Counted from the first letter of the stretch, positions 16,423 through 25,702 are shown. The stretch: 64,000 nt of DNA from Sulfitobacter sp. D7 (GCF_003611275.1 NZ_CP020699.1:1-64000), one strand, 5' to 3'. Notes: generated by a model not told the origin, from the letters alone. Made by a program: numbers and translations.

Positions 16423-17498
16423 CAATTTGGTTTTGCTGTGGTGGGGTCGAGAAACGGATCGAAAGGATTTAATGTCGGTATGGATAGGATGGAAATATCG
16501 GGATTGTCTTTGGAGAGCTCTGCCAATGCTTGCAAAGCCCGGTTCAGGTTTTCGTAAGCGGGGATGGGAAGGCTCGGGGCGGAAGGATCAATGGCGGGGG
16601 CATGAGCATCCCAATGGATTGGGATTACTTTGGTCGCGCGGCTGGCGACTACGCTGTTCAGAATGTAGCGTTTGATCTTTTTACTGGATTGCCAGCCCAA
16701 CCCGCCCACACCAAGGAAGATTGTATTGGCTTCCAGATTCAGGTTCCTCAGACGCGGGCCGATGTTACCTGCGGTCGGAAGGATTAAGATCGCTCCGTCA
16801 GGGGTTTCTATATGAGCGGCAAGGCTGATGCCTGATTTGAAGTCTCGAATTGACGTAGGAAATTCCCATGCATCGTCGGCCGGCAGGCGTTCCAACAACG
16901 TTGAAGCAGGATTGGTGGAATGGGGAGTTTCAAACAGTGTTAGCTTAATGTCTCCAAGTGAAATGCGAATAGGTCCACTGCCAGTGATCTCTATGAAATC
17001 AGTGATGGCGCAAAGGTCCGGAAACAACCTTGCCATGCGGGAGGATGCGGACAAGACTTCACGATTGGCAATGAAGGTCGCACCCGTCAAGGCAGCAATT
17101 AGGGGGGTGTCGAGTGCATGATCATAATGCCCGTGCATGGCGACGACTGCGTCTATGCTCTTTCCATTGCCCTCGCTGTTTTCACAAGACCGCGCCACGG
17201 GCACACCTGCGGTAGCTAAAAGCGATGTGACCGTGGAGAGTTCAGGCTGGACCTTCCTAGTCAGCGCGTTTGGTGGGCGGGATAGAAACCCGTCGATCAT
17301 GAGCGAAGAGTTTCCACTGCGGATAAGGAAACTTGAAACTCCAAAGAAGCGTACCTGTGTTGTGGATGTCAGTGAATGCGCGACGGGTAACCGGTGGGCC
17401 TTATCGTTCCAGAAGGCCGCGAACCCATGGCTGCATGCGCTTACGGCAAGAAACATGGCTAATGCGTAAAGCCAATGGCGTTTTCCGAAGGTGAACAT
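16422..17498 (-). CDS. MBL-fold metallohydrolase, probable lipoprotein
   Basis: A 358-residue exported protein with a lipobox-like N-terminus (ALAMFLAVSACSHG; Cys about residue 22). It carries the metallo-beta-lactamase metal motif AMHGHYDHALD (HxHxDH) near residues 118-128, FETPHSTNP and a later IPIHWDAHAP. It resembles the UlaG/NAPE-PLD-like branch more than beta-lactamases. It is translationally coupled to the phospholipase-like gene, so the two may act on the same lipid, one after the other. That joint role is inference. Confidence 0.78.
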   Translation of the reverse strand: MFTFGKRHWLYALAMFLAVSACSHGFAAFWNDKAHRLPVAHSLTSTTQVRFFGVSSFLIRSGNSSLMIDGFLSRPPNALTRKVQPELSTVTSLLATAGVPVARSCENSEGNGKSIDAVVAMHGHYDHALDTPLIAALTGATFIANREVLSASSRMARLFPDLCAITDFIEITGSGPIRISLGDIKLTLFETPHSTNPASTLLERLPADDAWEFPTSIRDFKSGISLAAHIETPDGAILILPTAGNIGPRLRNLNLEANTIFLGVGGLGWQSSKKIKRYILNSVVASRATKVIPIHWDAHAPAIDPSAPSLPIPAYENLNRALQALAELSKDNPDISILSIPTLNPFDPFLDPTTAKPN

Positions 17499-17571
17499 CG
17501 GATAACTATTACACGTAATGATTGCTTTGGCTATTTCGTAGAAGGTCAGGCGAAGACTTGGCTGGGTATAT

Positions 17572-18297
17572 TCAGACCGTTTTGAAAGTCACGTTATGCG
17601 CTGAGACCCACGCGGCCGTTAACCGCCCTGTGGCATAGGCGCCAGTGTCGATAGACACGCGTCCACAATCGGCAAACGGGGCATCGACGATTGTGTGACC
17701 ATGGAGCACCCAAATATCGTCTTGCCGCTGGGTGGTTTCGAAATCGGCATGCCCCCAATGCAGGGTTTCAGCGGTCTGCAAATTGATTGGACTGGCCGGG
17801 TCTGCCGCCGCATGGACAACCGCGACGTTTCCTGACTGCCAAAAAATTGGGCGGTTGCGGAGCCACAGGACGAGCTCTGCACCCATCGCATTCTGGAGCT
17901 GTTCAGCGATAGCATCTAGCGCGGCCCCGGTTGTTGCTTCGCTCGCGCCTGCAACGCCAAAGCTTGCCAATGTCTGAAGACCTCCATAGCGCAGCCAGCG
18001 GGGTCCATGTTTTTGCGGATGATCCAGAAAATTAAGCATCATCTCTTCGTGGTTGCCCGAAAGGCAGACCACATCGGGCCGGGCGTGCAGCAGACGCAAT
18101 ACCTCGGCGCTTTCATCTCCGCGATCAACGTAGTCACCGACGCAAACAATCTGGGTATCTTTGATACTGTCGAGGGCGCGTGCAAGCAGATCCGCCCGAC
18201 CGTGTATGTCGCCGAGTGCAACAAAAGGTGCGTCTGGTGCGAGGGGCGGAAATGGTCTTTTTGGTGCGAATAGCCCCTTGATCCAATTGCTAAGCAT
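17572..18297 (-). CDS. Metallophosphoesterase, PrpA/ApaH-like serine/threonine phosphatase
   Basis: A 241-residue phosphatase with the full PPP metal-binding signature: ALGDIHGRADLL (about 27-38), CVGDYVDRGDESAEVL and LSGNHEEMML, with distal His residues in VVHAAADP and LHGHTIV. It has no signal peptide. Similar genes beside YjbH-type capsule genes occur in Rhodobacterales. The substrate could be a phosphoprotein or a dinucleoside polyphosphate; sequence alone cannot decide. It is divergent from yjbH, with 133 bp between the starts. Confidence 0.88.
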   Translation of the reverse strand: MLSNWIKGLFAPKRPFPPLAPDAPFVALGDIHGRADLLARALDSIKDTQIVCVGDYVDRGDESAEVLRLLHARPDVVCLSGNHEEMMLNFLDHPQKHGPRWLRYGGLQTLASFGVAGASEATTGAALDAIAEQLQNAMGAELVLWLRNRPIFWQSGNVAVVHAAADPASPINLQTAETLHWGHADFETTQRQDDIWVLHGHTIVDAPFADCGRVSIDTGAYATGRLTAAWVSAHNVTFKTV

Positions 18298-18430
18298 GTG
18301 TGGGATATCGTCCTTCGGAGTGTTGCAGCAGGACCGCAGTGTAGCGTTAATTATTAAGTGGTTTGCCAGCCGTTGTGAAGTCGTGGCATGAGGCTGCTAT
18401 AGGTTCCTTCGAGTTCAGGTTTTTGTCTTA

Positions 18431-20545
18431 ATGCGTGCAAGCAAGTTATTATGTATTGTTGCTCTGGTCGCCTTGGGGGCAGATGGCGTCGCTCGGGCAC
18501 AGACTTTGTCGACATATGGCACCCCCGGCCTTGTTGATATGCCAACGGCAGAGGTTCTGTCGGATGGTCATGTCGGGCTGACCGCGAGCACTTTTGGCAA
18601 TACCACACGCAACACTGCGACTTTCCAGGTTTTGCCTAGGGTTTACGGCACTTTTCGCTATGCGATCATTGACGACTTTGATCCGGGCGGACCTCAAGAC
18701 GGTACGCGCTATGACCGGAGCTTTGACCTTCATTACCAGATCACGGATGAAACGCTGCGCTTTCCTGCCCTTGCCGTCGGTTTAAGAGATTTCGGCGGCA
18801 CCGGCATTCATTCAGGCGAATATTTCGTCGGGACCAAGAGCTTCGGCTCGAAACTGAAAGTAACCGGGGGCATGGGCTGGGGGCGCTTGGCGCAGCGTGG
18901 CTCTTTCTCGAACCCTCTGGGCGTGGTGGCCGACCGTTTTGATACGCGACCGAATGTCGGTGCCGGTGGTATTAACACGACAGGCCAACTTGATTTCGGC
19001 GCTTGGTTTCGCGGCCCTGCTGCCCTGTTCGCCGGGGTAGAATATCAGGCAACGGATCGTTTGTCTTTTCAGCTGGAGTATTCCTCGGACGCTTACGAGC
19101 GCGAACAAAGTGTCGGTGCGATCGACATCAAAAGCCCGATCAATGTGGGGCTTAACTACAGCTATCCAAGCGGCTCCAACCTGCGCGCTTTTGTGATCGG
19201 TGGCTCAGAAGTTGGTTTGCAATATAGCCTCATTCTAAACCCGGCAAAACGCCGCGCGCCGGGAGGGCTCGACGCGGCCCCGATGCCGCTGGTGCCGCGC
19301 AATCAAGCGGTGCTTGCAAATCACGATCTTCGACAGCCGGTGCAGAAGGCCAAAGCAGACCGTACGTTGAAGGCCTTGCTGGCGCAGGAGGGGATGGAGC
19401 TTCAGGGGCTGACCGTGAATGGCCGCCGCGCGCAGGTGCGGTTGGAAAACAACCTGTGGGATATCGAAGCACAGGCCGCGGGCCGCGCCGCGCGGGTGAT
19501 GGCCGTGACGCTGCCCGCAGAGGTCGAGGTTTTTGACATCACCTTCCAAGCCAACGGGATGGCGATCAGCACTGTCACCGTGGCGCGCGCTGATTTGGAA
19601 GACCTCAAGAACGACTATGATGGGGCTTGGCGCACGCTTGCCCGCGCAAAGATCAAAGACGCCGAGGCGAACAGCCGTGAGGGCGAATTGCCCGAAGCTT
19701 TCCCGACGTTTACCTATGGGCTTGGCCCCTACTTGGCCCTGTCACTCTTTGATCCAGACAGCCCGCTGCGGTATGATGTGGGCGCCCAGTTCACCGCCGA
19801 CTATCGGCCGAGCCCCGGTTTGACCTTTTCGGGTCGGTTCCGTTATCCGCTCGTCGGCAATATGGATAAGGTGACGCGTCGGTCCAATTCGGTGATTCAG
19901 CGGGTGCGTTCAGATGCGGTGCTTTATGCTATCGAATCCGATTTCGAAGTCAATAAGCTTACGGCAGAATACATGTTTCGCCCGGGCCAAGATCTCTTTG
20001 GTCGCGTCACGGGTGGGTATCTGGAAAATATGTACGGCGGGCTGTCGGGGGAGCTTTTGTGGTACCCTGTCGCCAGCCGGCTCGCGCTCGGGGTTGAAGT
20101 CAACTATGCCAAGCAGCGTGATTTTGACATGTTGTTCGGTTTTCAGGACTACGATGTCGTGACAGGCCATGCCTCGGCCTATTATGATTTGGGCAACGGA
20201 TTCACCACGCAGGTGGATGTGGGCCGCTATCTGGCAAAGGACTGGGGGGCGACCTTCGGGCTGGACCGCGAGTTTAACAACGGCTTCAAGATCGGCGGGT
20301 ATTTCACTCTGACCGATGTCAGCTTTGATGACTTCGGCGAAGGGTCTTTCGACAAGGGGCTCCGCTTTAGCGTGCCGCTCTCATGGCTCACGGGTGAGCC
20401 TTCGCGTGACACAGTGAGCCGCGTGATACAGCCGGTGACACGCGATGGCGGGGCGCGGTTGAATGTGGAAAATCGTCTTTACAATGTGGTGCGCGATTAC
20501 CGTGCAGACAAACTGAGCGATGGCTGGGGGCGCTTTTACCGATGA
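18431..20545 (+). CDS. yjbH: YjbH-family outer membrane exopolysaccharide protein
   Basis: A 704-residue outer-membrane beta-barrel-like protein with a signal peptide ending near VARAQT and the family opening STYGTPGLVDMPTAEVLSDG. Alternating amphipathic strands run through the protein (for example DRLSFQLEYSSDAYEREQ). YjbH/GfcD proteins work with YjbF and a Wza-type porin in group 4 capsule or exopolysaccharide output. The stop overlaps the yjbF start (ATGA). Confidence 0.9.
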   Translation: MRASKLLCIVALVALGADGVARAQTLSTYGTPGLVDMPTAEVLSDGHVGLTASTFGNTTRNTATFQVLPRVYGTFRYAIIDDFDPGGPQDGTRYDRSFDLHYQITDETLRFPALAVGLRDFGGTGIHSGEYFVGTKSFGSKLKVTGGMGWGRLAQRGSFSNPLGVVADRFDTRPNVGAGGINTTGQLDFGAWFRGPAALFAGVEYQATDRLSFQLEYSSDAYEREQSVGAIDIKSPINVGLNYSYPSGSNLRAFVIGGSEVGLQYSLILNPAKRRAPGGLDAAPMPLVPRNQAVLANHDLRQPVQKAKADRTLKALLAQEGMELQGLTVNGRRAQVRLENNLWDIEAQAAGRAARVMAVTLPAEVEVFDITFQANGMAISTVTVARADLEDLKNDYDGAWRTLARAKIKDAEANSREGELPEAFPTFTYGLGPYLALSLFDPDSPLRYDVGAQFTADYRPSPGLTFSGRFRYPLVGNMDKVTRRSNSVIQRVRSDAVLYAIESDFEVNKLTAEYMFRPGQDLFGRVTGGYLENMYGGLSGELLWYPVASRLALGVEVNYAKQRDFDMLFGFQDYDVVTGHASAYYDLGNGFTTQVDVGRYLAKDWGATFGLDREFNNGFKIGGYFTLTDVSFDDFGEGSFDKGLRFSVPLSWLTGEPSRDTVSRVIQPVTRDGGARLNVENRLYNVVRDYRADKLSDGWGRFYR

Positions 20546-21171
20546 AGCTTTGGCCGCTGATCCTAATCCTTAGTAGTTTTTTGCTGGGCTGTGGTACCGT
20601 GGACATGAGGGACACTTTGCTCGGCCCTCTCGTCATACCTGAGAAAGCCGAATACGCGCCTCGTTTCGCAGCATTGGCCCGAGCCGAAGCGCCTGCTTTG
20701 CAAGTTGGCTTCGTCGAGCGCCAAGAGGGTGGCACCCTCCTGCTGGAAAGGCGCGACGGGGCATTCGACTATTGGCTTACACCTGAGGGGGCGCAGATTA
20801 TTTTGCAAAACGGGATGCTGCACGGCACACGTGGCTTTGGAGAAGGGCTGCTGGCGTCTGAGTTGAGTGCACCCTTGGCTCATATCCGTGGTTTGAAAAA
20901 TGGCTATTCGGATCGGTTCCACACCTATCTCGACGGCAATGACCGCGCGGTTGCGCGCACCTACCGTTGTCTTTTTACCCGGGGCGAAACGAGCGATATT
21001 GCGCTACGCTCTGGGCCTGTTCAAACCGTGCAGATGCGCGAGAATTGCCGTAGCCTAGATCAAGAATTTACCAATATTTACTGGGTCACCCCCGGCGCGC
21101 GCCGTATTGTGCAATCGCGCCAATGGGCGGGTCCTTATATCGGGGCGCTTTCGACGCGGGTCGTTGAATAG
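20542..21171 (+). CDS. yjbF: YjbF-family lipoprotein
   Basis: A 209-residue lipoprotein with signal peptide and lipobox SSFLLGCG (Cys about residue 17). The body matches YjbF/GfcB: GFVERQEGGTLLLERRDGAF, YWLTPEGAQIILQNGML and the tail YWVTPGARRIVQSRQWAGP. It is expected at the inner leaflet of the outer membrane, in the polysaccharide export machinery. It is coupled to yjbH, with 28 bp to the export gene that follows. Confidence 0.9.
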   Translation: MKLWPLILILSSFLLGCGTVDMRDTLLGPLVIPEKAEYAPRFAALARAEAPALQVGFVERQEGGTLLLERRDGAFDYWLTPEGAQIILQNGMLHGTRGFGEGLLASELSAPLAHIRGLKNGYSDRFHTYLDGNDRAVARTYRCLFTRGETSDIALRSGPVQTVQMRENCRSLDQEFTNIYWVTPGARRIVQSRQWAGPYIGALSTRVVE

Positions 21172-21199
21172 AACTCCCGAAACAATAGGAGACTGAACG

Positions 21200-22558
21200 T
21201 TGAAAAAAGTCATTTTACTGGTCGCGCTTACGGCCCTAGCAGGTTGCGGTTCGGTCTATCGGTCCTCCTCTGTGAGCCCCGGTGTCAGTGATGGAACCAA
21301 TGTCCGCGTGGTCGCTCTTTCCGCAGAAACCGTGGTGCAAGCCAACCGGTCCAGTTATCAGCCAAAGACCTTACCGGCCGTCTTCTCGATGACCGCCGGG
21401 GGCGGCACTTTGGGCCGGGGGGCGGGGGCTTTGCCTCAGCCAACATTCGATCTTGAGACCCGTCCCGGAACCTTGGCCCTGCGCGTACCACCTGCTGCCA
21501 ATCCGGGTGCCTATCAAATCGGCATCGGTGATGTCGTTTTGCTATCCACGCCGAACACCGGGTCAACGGTCGAGGAGCTCTCTGGCCTACTCGCGGCCCA
21601 AAACGCGCGGCAAGGCTATACAGTGCAGGATGACGGGTCCATCAACATCCCGAATGTCGGCCGTGTGCGGATTGCCGGACTTACCATTGAAGACGCCGAA
21701 GCGGCGCTGTTTCAAAAGCTCGTAGAGAACCAATTCGACCCGACATTCAGCCTCGAAATTGCTGAATTCAATTCCCGTAAAGTTTCCATCGGCGGTGCGG
21801 TGGGCACTCCGGGCGTTGTACCGGTTTCGCTGACCCCGCTTTACCTTGGGGATGCCTTGGCTGCGGCCGGGGGCGTTTCGGTTGAAGACCAAGATTTCGC
21901 ATCCGTTCGGATCTACCGCGATGGCACGCTCTACCAAATTCCGCTGACGACGCTTTATGAACGCGGGGACCTGCTTCGCACACGGCTCGTCGATGGGGAC
22001 GCGGTTTTTGTCGATACTGAATACGAGTTAGGGCAGGCGCAAAGCTATTTTGAACAGCAAATCACCTTGGTGTCCGCCCGCCAAGCGGCACGACAGGCGG
22101 CGCTGAATGAACTACAGCTCGAAGTGAATTTGCGCCGGGGCCAGCTTGAGGAGGCCCGCCAGAATTATCAAACCCGCATCGACCTTGGTGCGGATAATCG
22201 GGATTATGTGTACTTGACTGGGGAGGTTGGCAAGCAATCGCGCTTCCCGCTGCCCTATGACCGCAAAGCAAAACTGGCAGATGCCATGTTTGCGCAAGCC
22301 GATGGTCTTACGGTTGAGACTGGTGACGTTTCACAAATTTACGTGCTGCGGGCGTCCTCCGATCCGCGTGAGTTTGGAGCCGTGACCGCTTGGCACCTCG
22401 ATACACGAAATGCAGCGAATTATGCGCTCACCACTAAGTTCGAACTCCGTCCGAATGATATCGTTTTCGTGGCCCAGCAGCCAATCACGCGATGGAACCG
22501 CGCTGTAGCACAGATCATGCCCTCCCTGATCAGCGTAACAAACGCAGCCACAAATTAA
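21200..22558 (+). CDS. Polysaccharide export protein, Wza/KpsD family
   Basis: A 452-residue outer-membrane export lipoprotein. The lipobox is VALTALAGCG, the Poly_export domain begins at about 100 (YQIGIGDVVLLSTPNTG), and two SLBB-type domains follow (VSIGGAVGTPGVVPV; VYLTGEVGKQSRFPLPYD). It forms the channel through which capsule or exopolysaccharide leaves the cell. The start is a TTG with GGAG upstream at 21188-21191. Together with YjbH and YjbF it makes a secretion set for the polymer built by the genes at 4-14 kb. No Wzc/Wzb kinase pair is present in the window. Confidence 0.92.
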   Translation: MKKVILLVALTALAGCGSVYRSSSVSPGVSDGTNVRVVALSAETVVQANRSSYQPKTLPAVFSMTAGGGTLGRGAGALPQPTFDLETRPGTLALRVPPAANPGAYQIGIGDVVLLSTPNTGSTVEELSGLLAAQNARQGYTVQDDGSINIPNVGRVRIAGLTIEDAEAALFQKLVENQFDPTFSLEIAEFNSRKVSIGGAVGTPGVVPVSLTPLYLGDALAAAGGVSVEDQDFASVRIYRDGTLYQIPLTTLYERGDLLRTRLVDGDAVFVDTEYELGQAQSYFEQQITLVSARQAARQAALNELQLEVNLRRGQLEEARQNYQTRIDLGADNRDYVYLTGEVGKQSRFPLPYDRKAKLADAMFAQADGLTVETGDVSQIYVLRASSDPREFGAVTAWHLDTRNAANYALTTKFELRPNDIVFVAQQPITRWNRAVAQIMPSLISVTNAATN

Positions 22559-22567
22559 TCCCTTATA

Positions 22568-22597
22568 CGCGCGGCGCTGAACCATCGGCGCCGCGCG
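22568..22597 (+). terminator. GC-rich stem-loop after the export gene
   Basis: Arms CGCGCGGCGC and GCGCCGCGCG pair perfectly over 10 bp around a 10-base loop, 9 bp after the stop codon. No T-run follows, so termination would be Rho-assisted or partial. Confidence 0.5.
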
Positions 22598-22933
22598 AGC
22601 GCTACCTGCTTCCCATTCTCGCCCGAAGGGGATGGATAGCTGCCGACCTCGGCGAAGATCGCAGCAGCATCCGTTTGGGCAGAGAATGACCTCCCGGGGA
22701 AAGCGATGGCGCTTCCACGGCCATCGTTGACACAGACACTTATGACCCTCGCCCACTCCAAAGCTATTTCCTCACGTTCTGCGAAGCGAAGGCTGCGGTT
22801 TTTCAATAAGAGCGCCGATGACGCATGATCTGTGGGAGGCATTCCGCCAACACTCGACAAAGTTTGCGACGGAACCCGCGATCGACCCGACCAACCGCGC
22901 CCGCCTTGCGGATGTTCCGCCCGCTGAGCTGGG
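22598..22933. other. Non-coding or decayed stretch
   Basis: No convincing full gene lies here. A 39-residue plus-strand reading frame at 22818-22937 (MTHDLWEAFRQHSTKF...) has ordinary codon use for the region and ends on the same CTAG as the MarR gene, so it could be the tail of a lost gene. On the minus strand about 22700-22800, FAEREEIALEWAR is faintly like the start of an IS30-type transposase, but the match ends quickly. Confidence 0.35.
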
Positions 22934-23407
22934 CTAGACTCTTTCAGTCAACGCCGCTTGGAAATCACCAGAGGTCACCCACCGCCCCAGCCGAGCTAGG
23001 ATATCATCCAACTGCCGCAGATCTTCGGCTGAAAGCGGGTCTGTCAGGACCGTATCAAGGTTGTCAGAAACCCGCCGCGCGGTGAGGCGTACTTCCTTGC
23101 CCCGGGTGGTGGTGGAGAGAAAGAAGACGCGGGCGTCTTCTTCGGAATTCTCGCGCTGGATCAGGCCCTTGCTGATCAGATTGCGGATGATGCGCGACGT
23201 AAGGCTCTTGTCGTACCCCATGATCTTGGAAATCTCGGCAAAAGTTGTTCCCGGCGCATCATCTATCAGGCGCAGAACACGAATATCTCTGATCCGGCAG
23301 CCGGTTTCGCGCACAGCAATATCGTCCGCGGCTGCGATGGCTTCCTGCGCGATGATGTCTAGTCTGTAGGTCAAACGCTTGTTCTTGAATGGTTTACTGC
23401 TTTGCAT
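22934..23407 (-). CDS. MarR-family transcriptional regulator
   Basis: A 157-residue winged-helix regulator. The recognition helix lies in TTFAEISKIMGYDKSLTSRIIRNLISKGLI (read as two parts) and the wing in ENSEEDARVFFLSTTTRGKE. Members often sense aromatic acids, which would suit the catabolic genes downstream, but no target is evident because both flanks are decayed. It stands alone, transcribed away from the aromatic clusters. Confidence 0.88.
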   Translation of the reverse strand: MQSSKPFKNKRLTYRLDIIAQEAIAAADDIAVRETGCRIRDIRVLRLIDDAPGTTFAEISKIMGYDKSLTSRIIRNLISKGLIQRENSEEDARVFFLSTTTRGKEVRLTARRVSDNLDTVLTDPLSAEDLRQLDDILARLGRWVTSGDFQAALTERV

Positions 23408-24162
23408 CGGGACCGCTCTCTTTTTTCAATCAACCTACGCACGGGCACGTGTTTCTCGCAAGAGATAGTTTCATACAGAGAGTATATCGAAGTTCGGTTT
23501 CCCATGTGATATTCTCACAATGATACCAAATGGAGATCTTGGACTATGCTTGATGCATGGTGCGACATGGAGCGCCCAAAACTCGCATCCCTGCCACGCG
23601 ATCTGCCACGCCATCCAGAGATCGGTCTTGAAGAGGTGCGGAGTGCGGAACTCGGCGCTGAACGGCTCGGAGGGTTCGAAGCGTCGGGTGGCATGGGGGC
23701 GGCGGAGGGGGAGTTGTGGACAGGTTGCGCAGCGCGGATGCGTCCGAACGGGCAGGACGGTGCCTTGGCTTTCGCGCCGAACCCGACGCGCTTCGGATGC
23801 AAAAACTGACGGATGCTGACAACGCCCCAAAGCAACCACAGCGCGGCTGTGGGCAAGACGAACATATGGTCGCGATGCCCTCCCTCTGGCCCGAAAGCAC
23901 TGCGGCTCAATTGGGTGCCAATGCCCGCAATCGTGGGGGGATTCTCGGCTCGAACTGAAGCCCGACCATCTCAAAAACGGAAAAATTGGAAGTTTACGCG
24001 CCGTCCCGTAGGAAATTCAGAGATGCGCCCAAACTCTGCAGAATCTTAGGCGATTTATCGAAATGATACGATGTTTCTAGGAAGTCGGCCTGCGTACCCT
24101 AACCCTGTCACTACGACAACAGAGAGGAATAAATAAATTAAAATCAAAAACTTATTGGCACT
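23408..24162. other. 755-bp stretch without a supportable gene
   Basis: Open frames occur on both strands, but none has a recognisable domain, a good ribosome site or consistent codon use. The AT-rich part just before 24163 (aataaataaattaaaatc) probably holds the leader of the binding-protein gene. The rest looks like eroded sequence. Confidence 0.5.
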
Positions 24163-25245
24163 TTGATGGCCGCGACAGCGCTGGTCAGCACTGTGCCCGT
24201 CTGGGCCGAGGTTACCTTGGGCGCTGTTATCCCGCTTTCGGGATCGAACGCAACACCGGGCGAAGACCAGCGCCGTGCCATCGAAATCGCGGTCAAAACA
24301 GTCAACGACGCTGGCGGGGTTTTGGGAGAGCCGCTGGAAGTGATCATCGAAGACAGCGCCGGCAAACCGCAAACCGCGATCGACGCCGCCAAGAAGCTGG
24401 TCTCGGTCAATGACGTGGCCCTTGTTATCGGTTCTTATTCGTCGGGCATTACCCTGCCGATGGGTGACTATCTGGGACAAGAAGGCGTGCCGCACCTCAA
24501 TCCGGCCGCGACGTCTGGTTTGGTGCGCGGGATCGGTGACACCTCCTTCTCGATGGTGGGTCTCGACAACGTCTCGACCGAGTTCGCGGCCACCGAAGTC
24601 ACCGCCAATGGCTGGGAGAATGTGGCTGTTCTGGCGGTCAATAACGCCTTTGGCCAAGGGGTGGCTCAGGAAATCGAAAAGCACCTGACCAGCATGGGTG
24701 GCAAGGTTACTACCACTGTGATGTTCAACGGCGGCCAGCCGTCTTATCGTCGCGAATTGCAGCAATTGGAAGCGACCAACCCGGACGCCTATGTCTTTAC
24801 CGCCTATGGCACCGATGCCGCGCTCATCATGCAAGAAAGCTTTGAGCTTGGCCTGCAAGAAGATGCGCCGTGGTACTCGATCCTGATCACCATGATGAAC
24901 ACCGACACCCCCGAAGACTTCAAAAAGGGTCTGACCGGCATGGATGTGGGCTATCTCGGTGACGGCGGCGAGGGCTACAAGCACGCCTATGAAAGCGCAC
25001 ATGGCGAGAGCTTCCTCTCGGCCTATGGCGGCTATGCACATGACGCGGTGCTGTTCGCGGCAGAGGCGATCAACCGCGCCGGGTCGACCGACCGCGAGGC
25101 CGTTCTCACCGCGATCCGTGAATTGGGCGACGAAGGTTTCAACGGAGCCACCGGCGAGATCAAGTTCGATGCCGAGGGCCAGCGCGTAAGGCGGCCGTAC
25201 CTGAAGCTGAAAGTCGAAGGTAACGATCTGGTCACGATGGACTGA
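24163..25245 (+). CDS. Branched-chain-type ABC transporter substrate-binding protein
   Basis: A periplasmic binding protein of the Peripla_BP_6/HAAT class, about 360 residues. The mature part starts EVTLGAVIPLSGSNATPGED, and SYSSGITLPMGDYL and GYLGDGGEGYKHAYES are typical. The signal peptide lacks a normal start. The frame reads NQKLIGTLMAATALVSTVPVWA after a stop codon, and only a TTG (24163) or the ATG right after it could start translation, cutting off the positively charged n-region. The permease and ATPase genes after it survive only as a fused remnant. It may therefore be an orphan or a pseudogene in progress. The ligand is unknown; position suggests aromatic acids or amino acids. Confidence 0.75.
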   Translation: MMAATALVSTVPVWAEVTLGAVIPLSGSNATPGEDQRRAIEIAVKTVNDAGGVLGEPLEVIIEDSAGKPQTAIDAAKKLVSVNDVALVIGSYSSGITLPMGDYLGQEGVPHLNPAATSGLVRGIGDTSFSMVGLDNVSTEFAATEVTANGWENVAVLAVNNAFGQGVAQEIEKHLTSMGGKVTTTVMFNGGQPSYRRELQQLEATNPDAYVFTAYGTDAALIMQESFELGLQEDAPWYSILITMMNTDTPEDFKKGLTGMDVGYLGDGGEGYKHAYESAHGESFLSAYGGYAHDAVLFAAEAINRAGSTDREAVLTAIRELGDEGFNGATGEIKFDAEGQRVRRPYLKLKVEGNDLVTMD

Positions 25246-25264
25246 TCACCGACGATGAATGGAC

Positions 25265-25288
25265 GGGCAGGTCTGATAGGATCTGCCC
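25265..25288 (+). terminator. Stem-loop after the binding-protein gene
   Basis: GGGCAGGTC and GATCTGCCC pair over 9 bp (one G-U) around TGATAG, followed by TTCTTCCTT. It sits 19 bp after the stop codon. Such hairpins often protect the 3' end of abundant binding-protein mRNA or partly end transcription. Confidence 0.6.
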
Positions 25289-25334
25289 TTCTTCCTTGCC
25301 CACCTAGGGGATCGGGCAACTAACCGGGGTAACC

Positions 25335-25702
25335 ATGCTACAATTTATTCTCGATACGCTGATCAGATCGCTGGATCTTCGGCGCTGTCGGGCGGGGAGC
25401 GGCAGATCCTGTCGCTCGCACGGGCTTTGATGGCGGGTCCGCGGTTCCTATTGCTGGATGAACCTTCGGCCGGTCTCTCTCCGTCGATGATGCATGACGT
25501 CTTTGATGAAATCGCGCAGATCCGCGACGAGCAGGACATGTGCATTCTGATGGTCGAGCAGAACGCCTATGAGGCGCTGACCGTGGCCGACCGGGCATAT
25601 GTGCTAACGGTTGGCAAGGTCGCCATGTCGGCCAAGGCCGTCGACCTGCTGAATGATCCCGCGATGGAAAAACTCTATCTCGGCGGTGATCCAGACGAGT
25701 GA
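25335..25702 (+). pseudogene. livH-livF deletion remnant
   Basis: The first codons from the ATG at 25335 (MLQFILDTLIR) match the N-terminus of a LivH permease. About 40 bp later the reading changes frame to the C-terminal half of a LivF ATPase: the ABC signature LSGGERQILSLARALM, Walker B RFLLLDEPSAGLSP, the switch His region MVEQNAYEAL and the end YLGGDPDE. The rest of livH, all of livM and livG and the front of livF are gone, which is consistent with one deletion of roughly three genes. Only the ATPase tail remains, without Walker A, so it cannot function. Confidence 0.85.

Noticed and set aside
22700..22860. IS30-type transposase start on the minus strand (FAEREEIALEWAR)
   Set aside because: Only about 13 residues resemble the family and nothing after them does; too short to call.
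23471..24049. Several overlapping frames of 75-170 codons on both strands
   Set aside because: None shows a domain, signal peptide or ribosome site that stands out; they mask each other.
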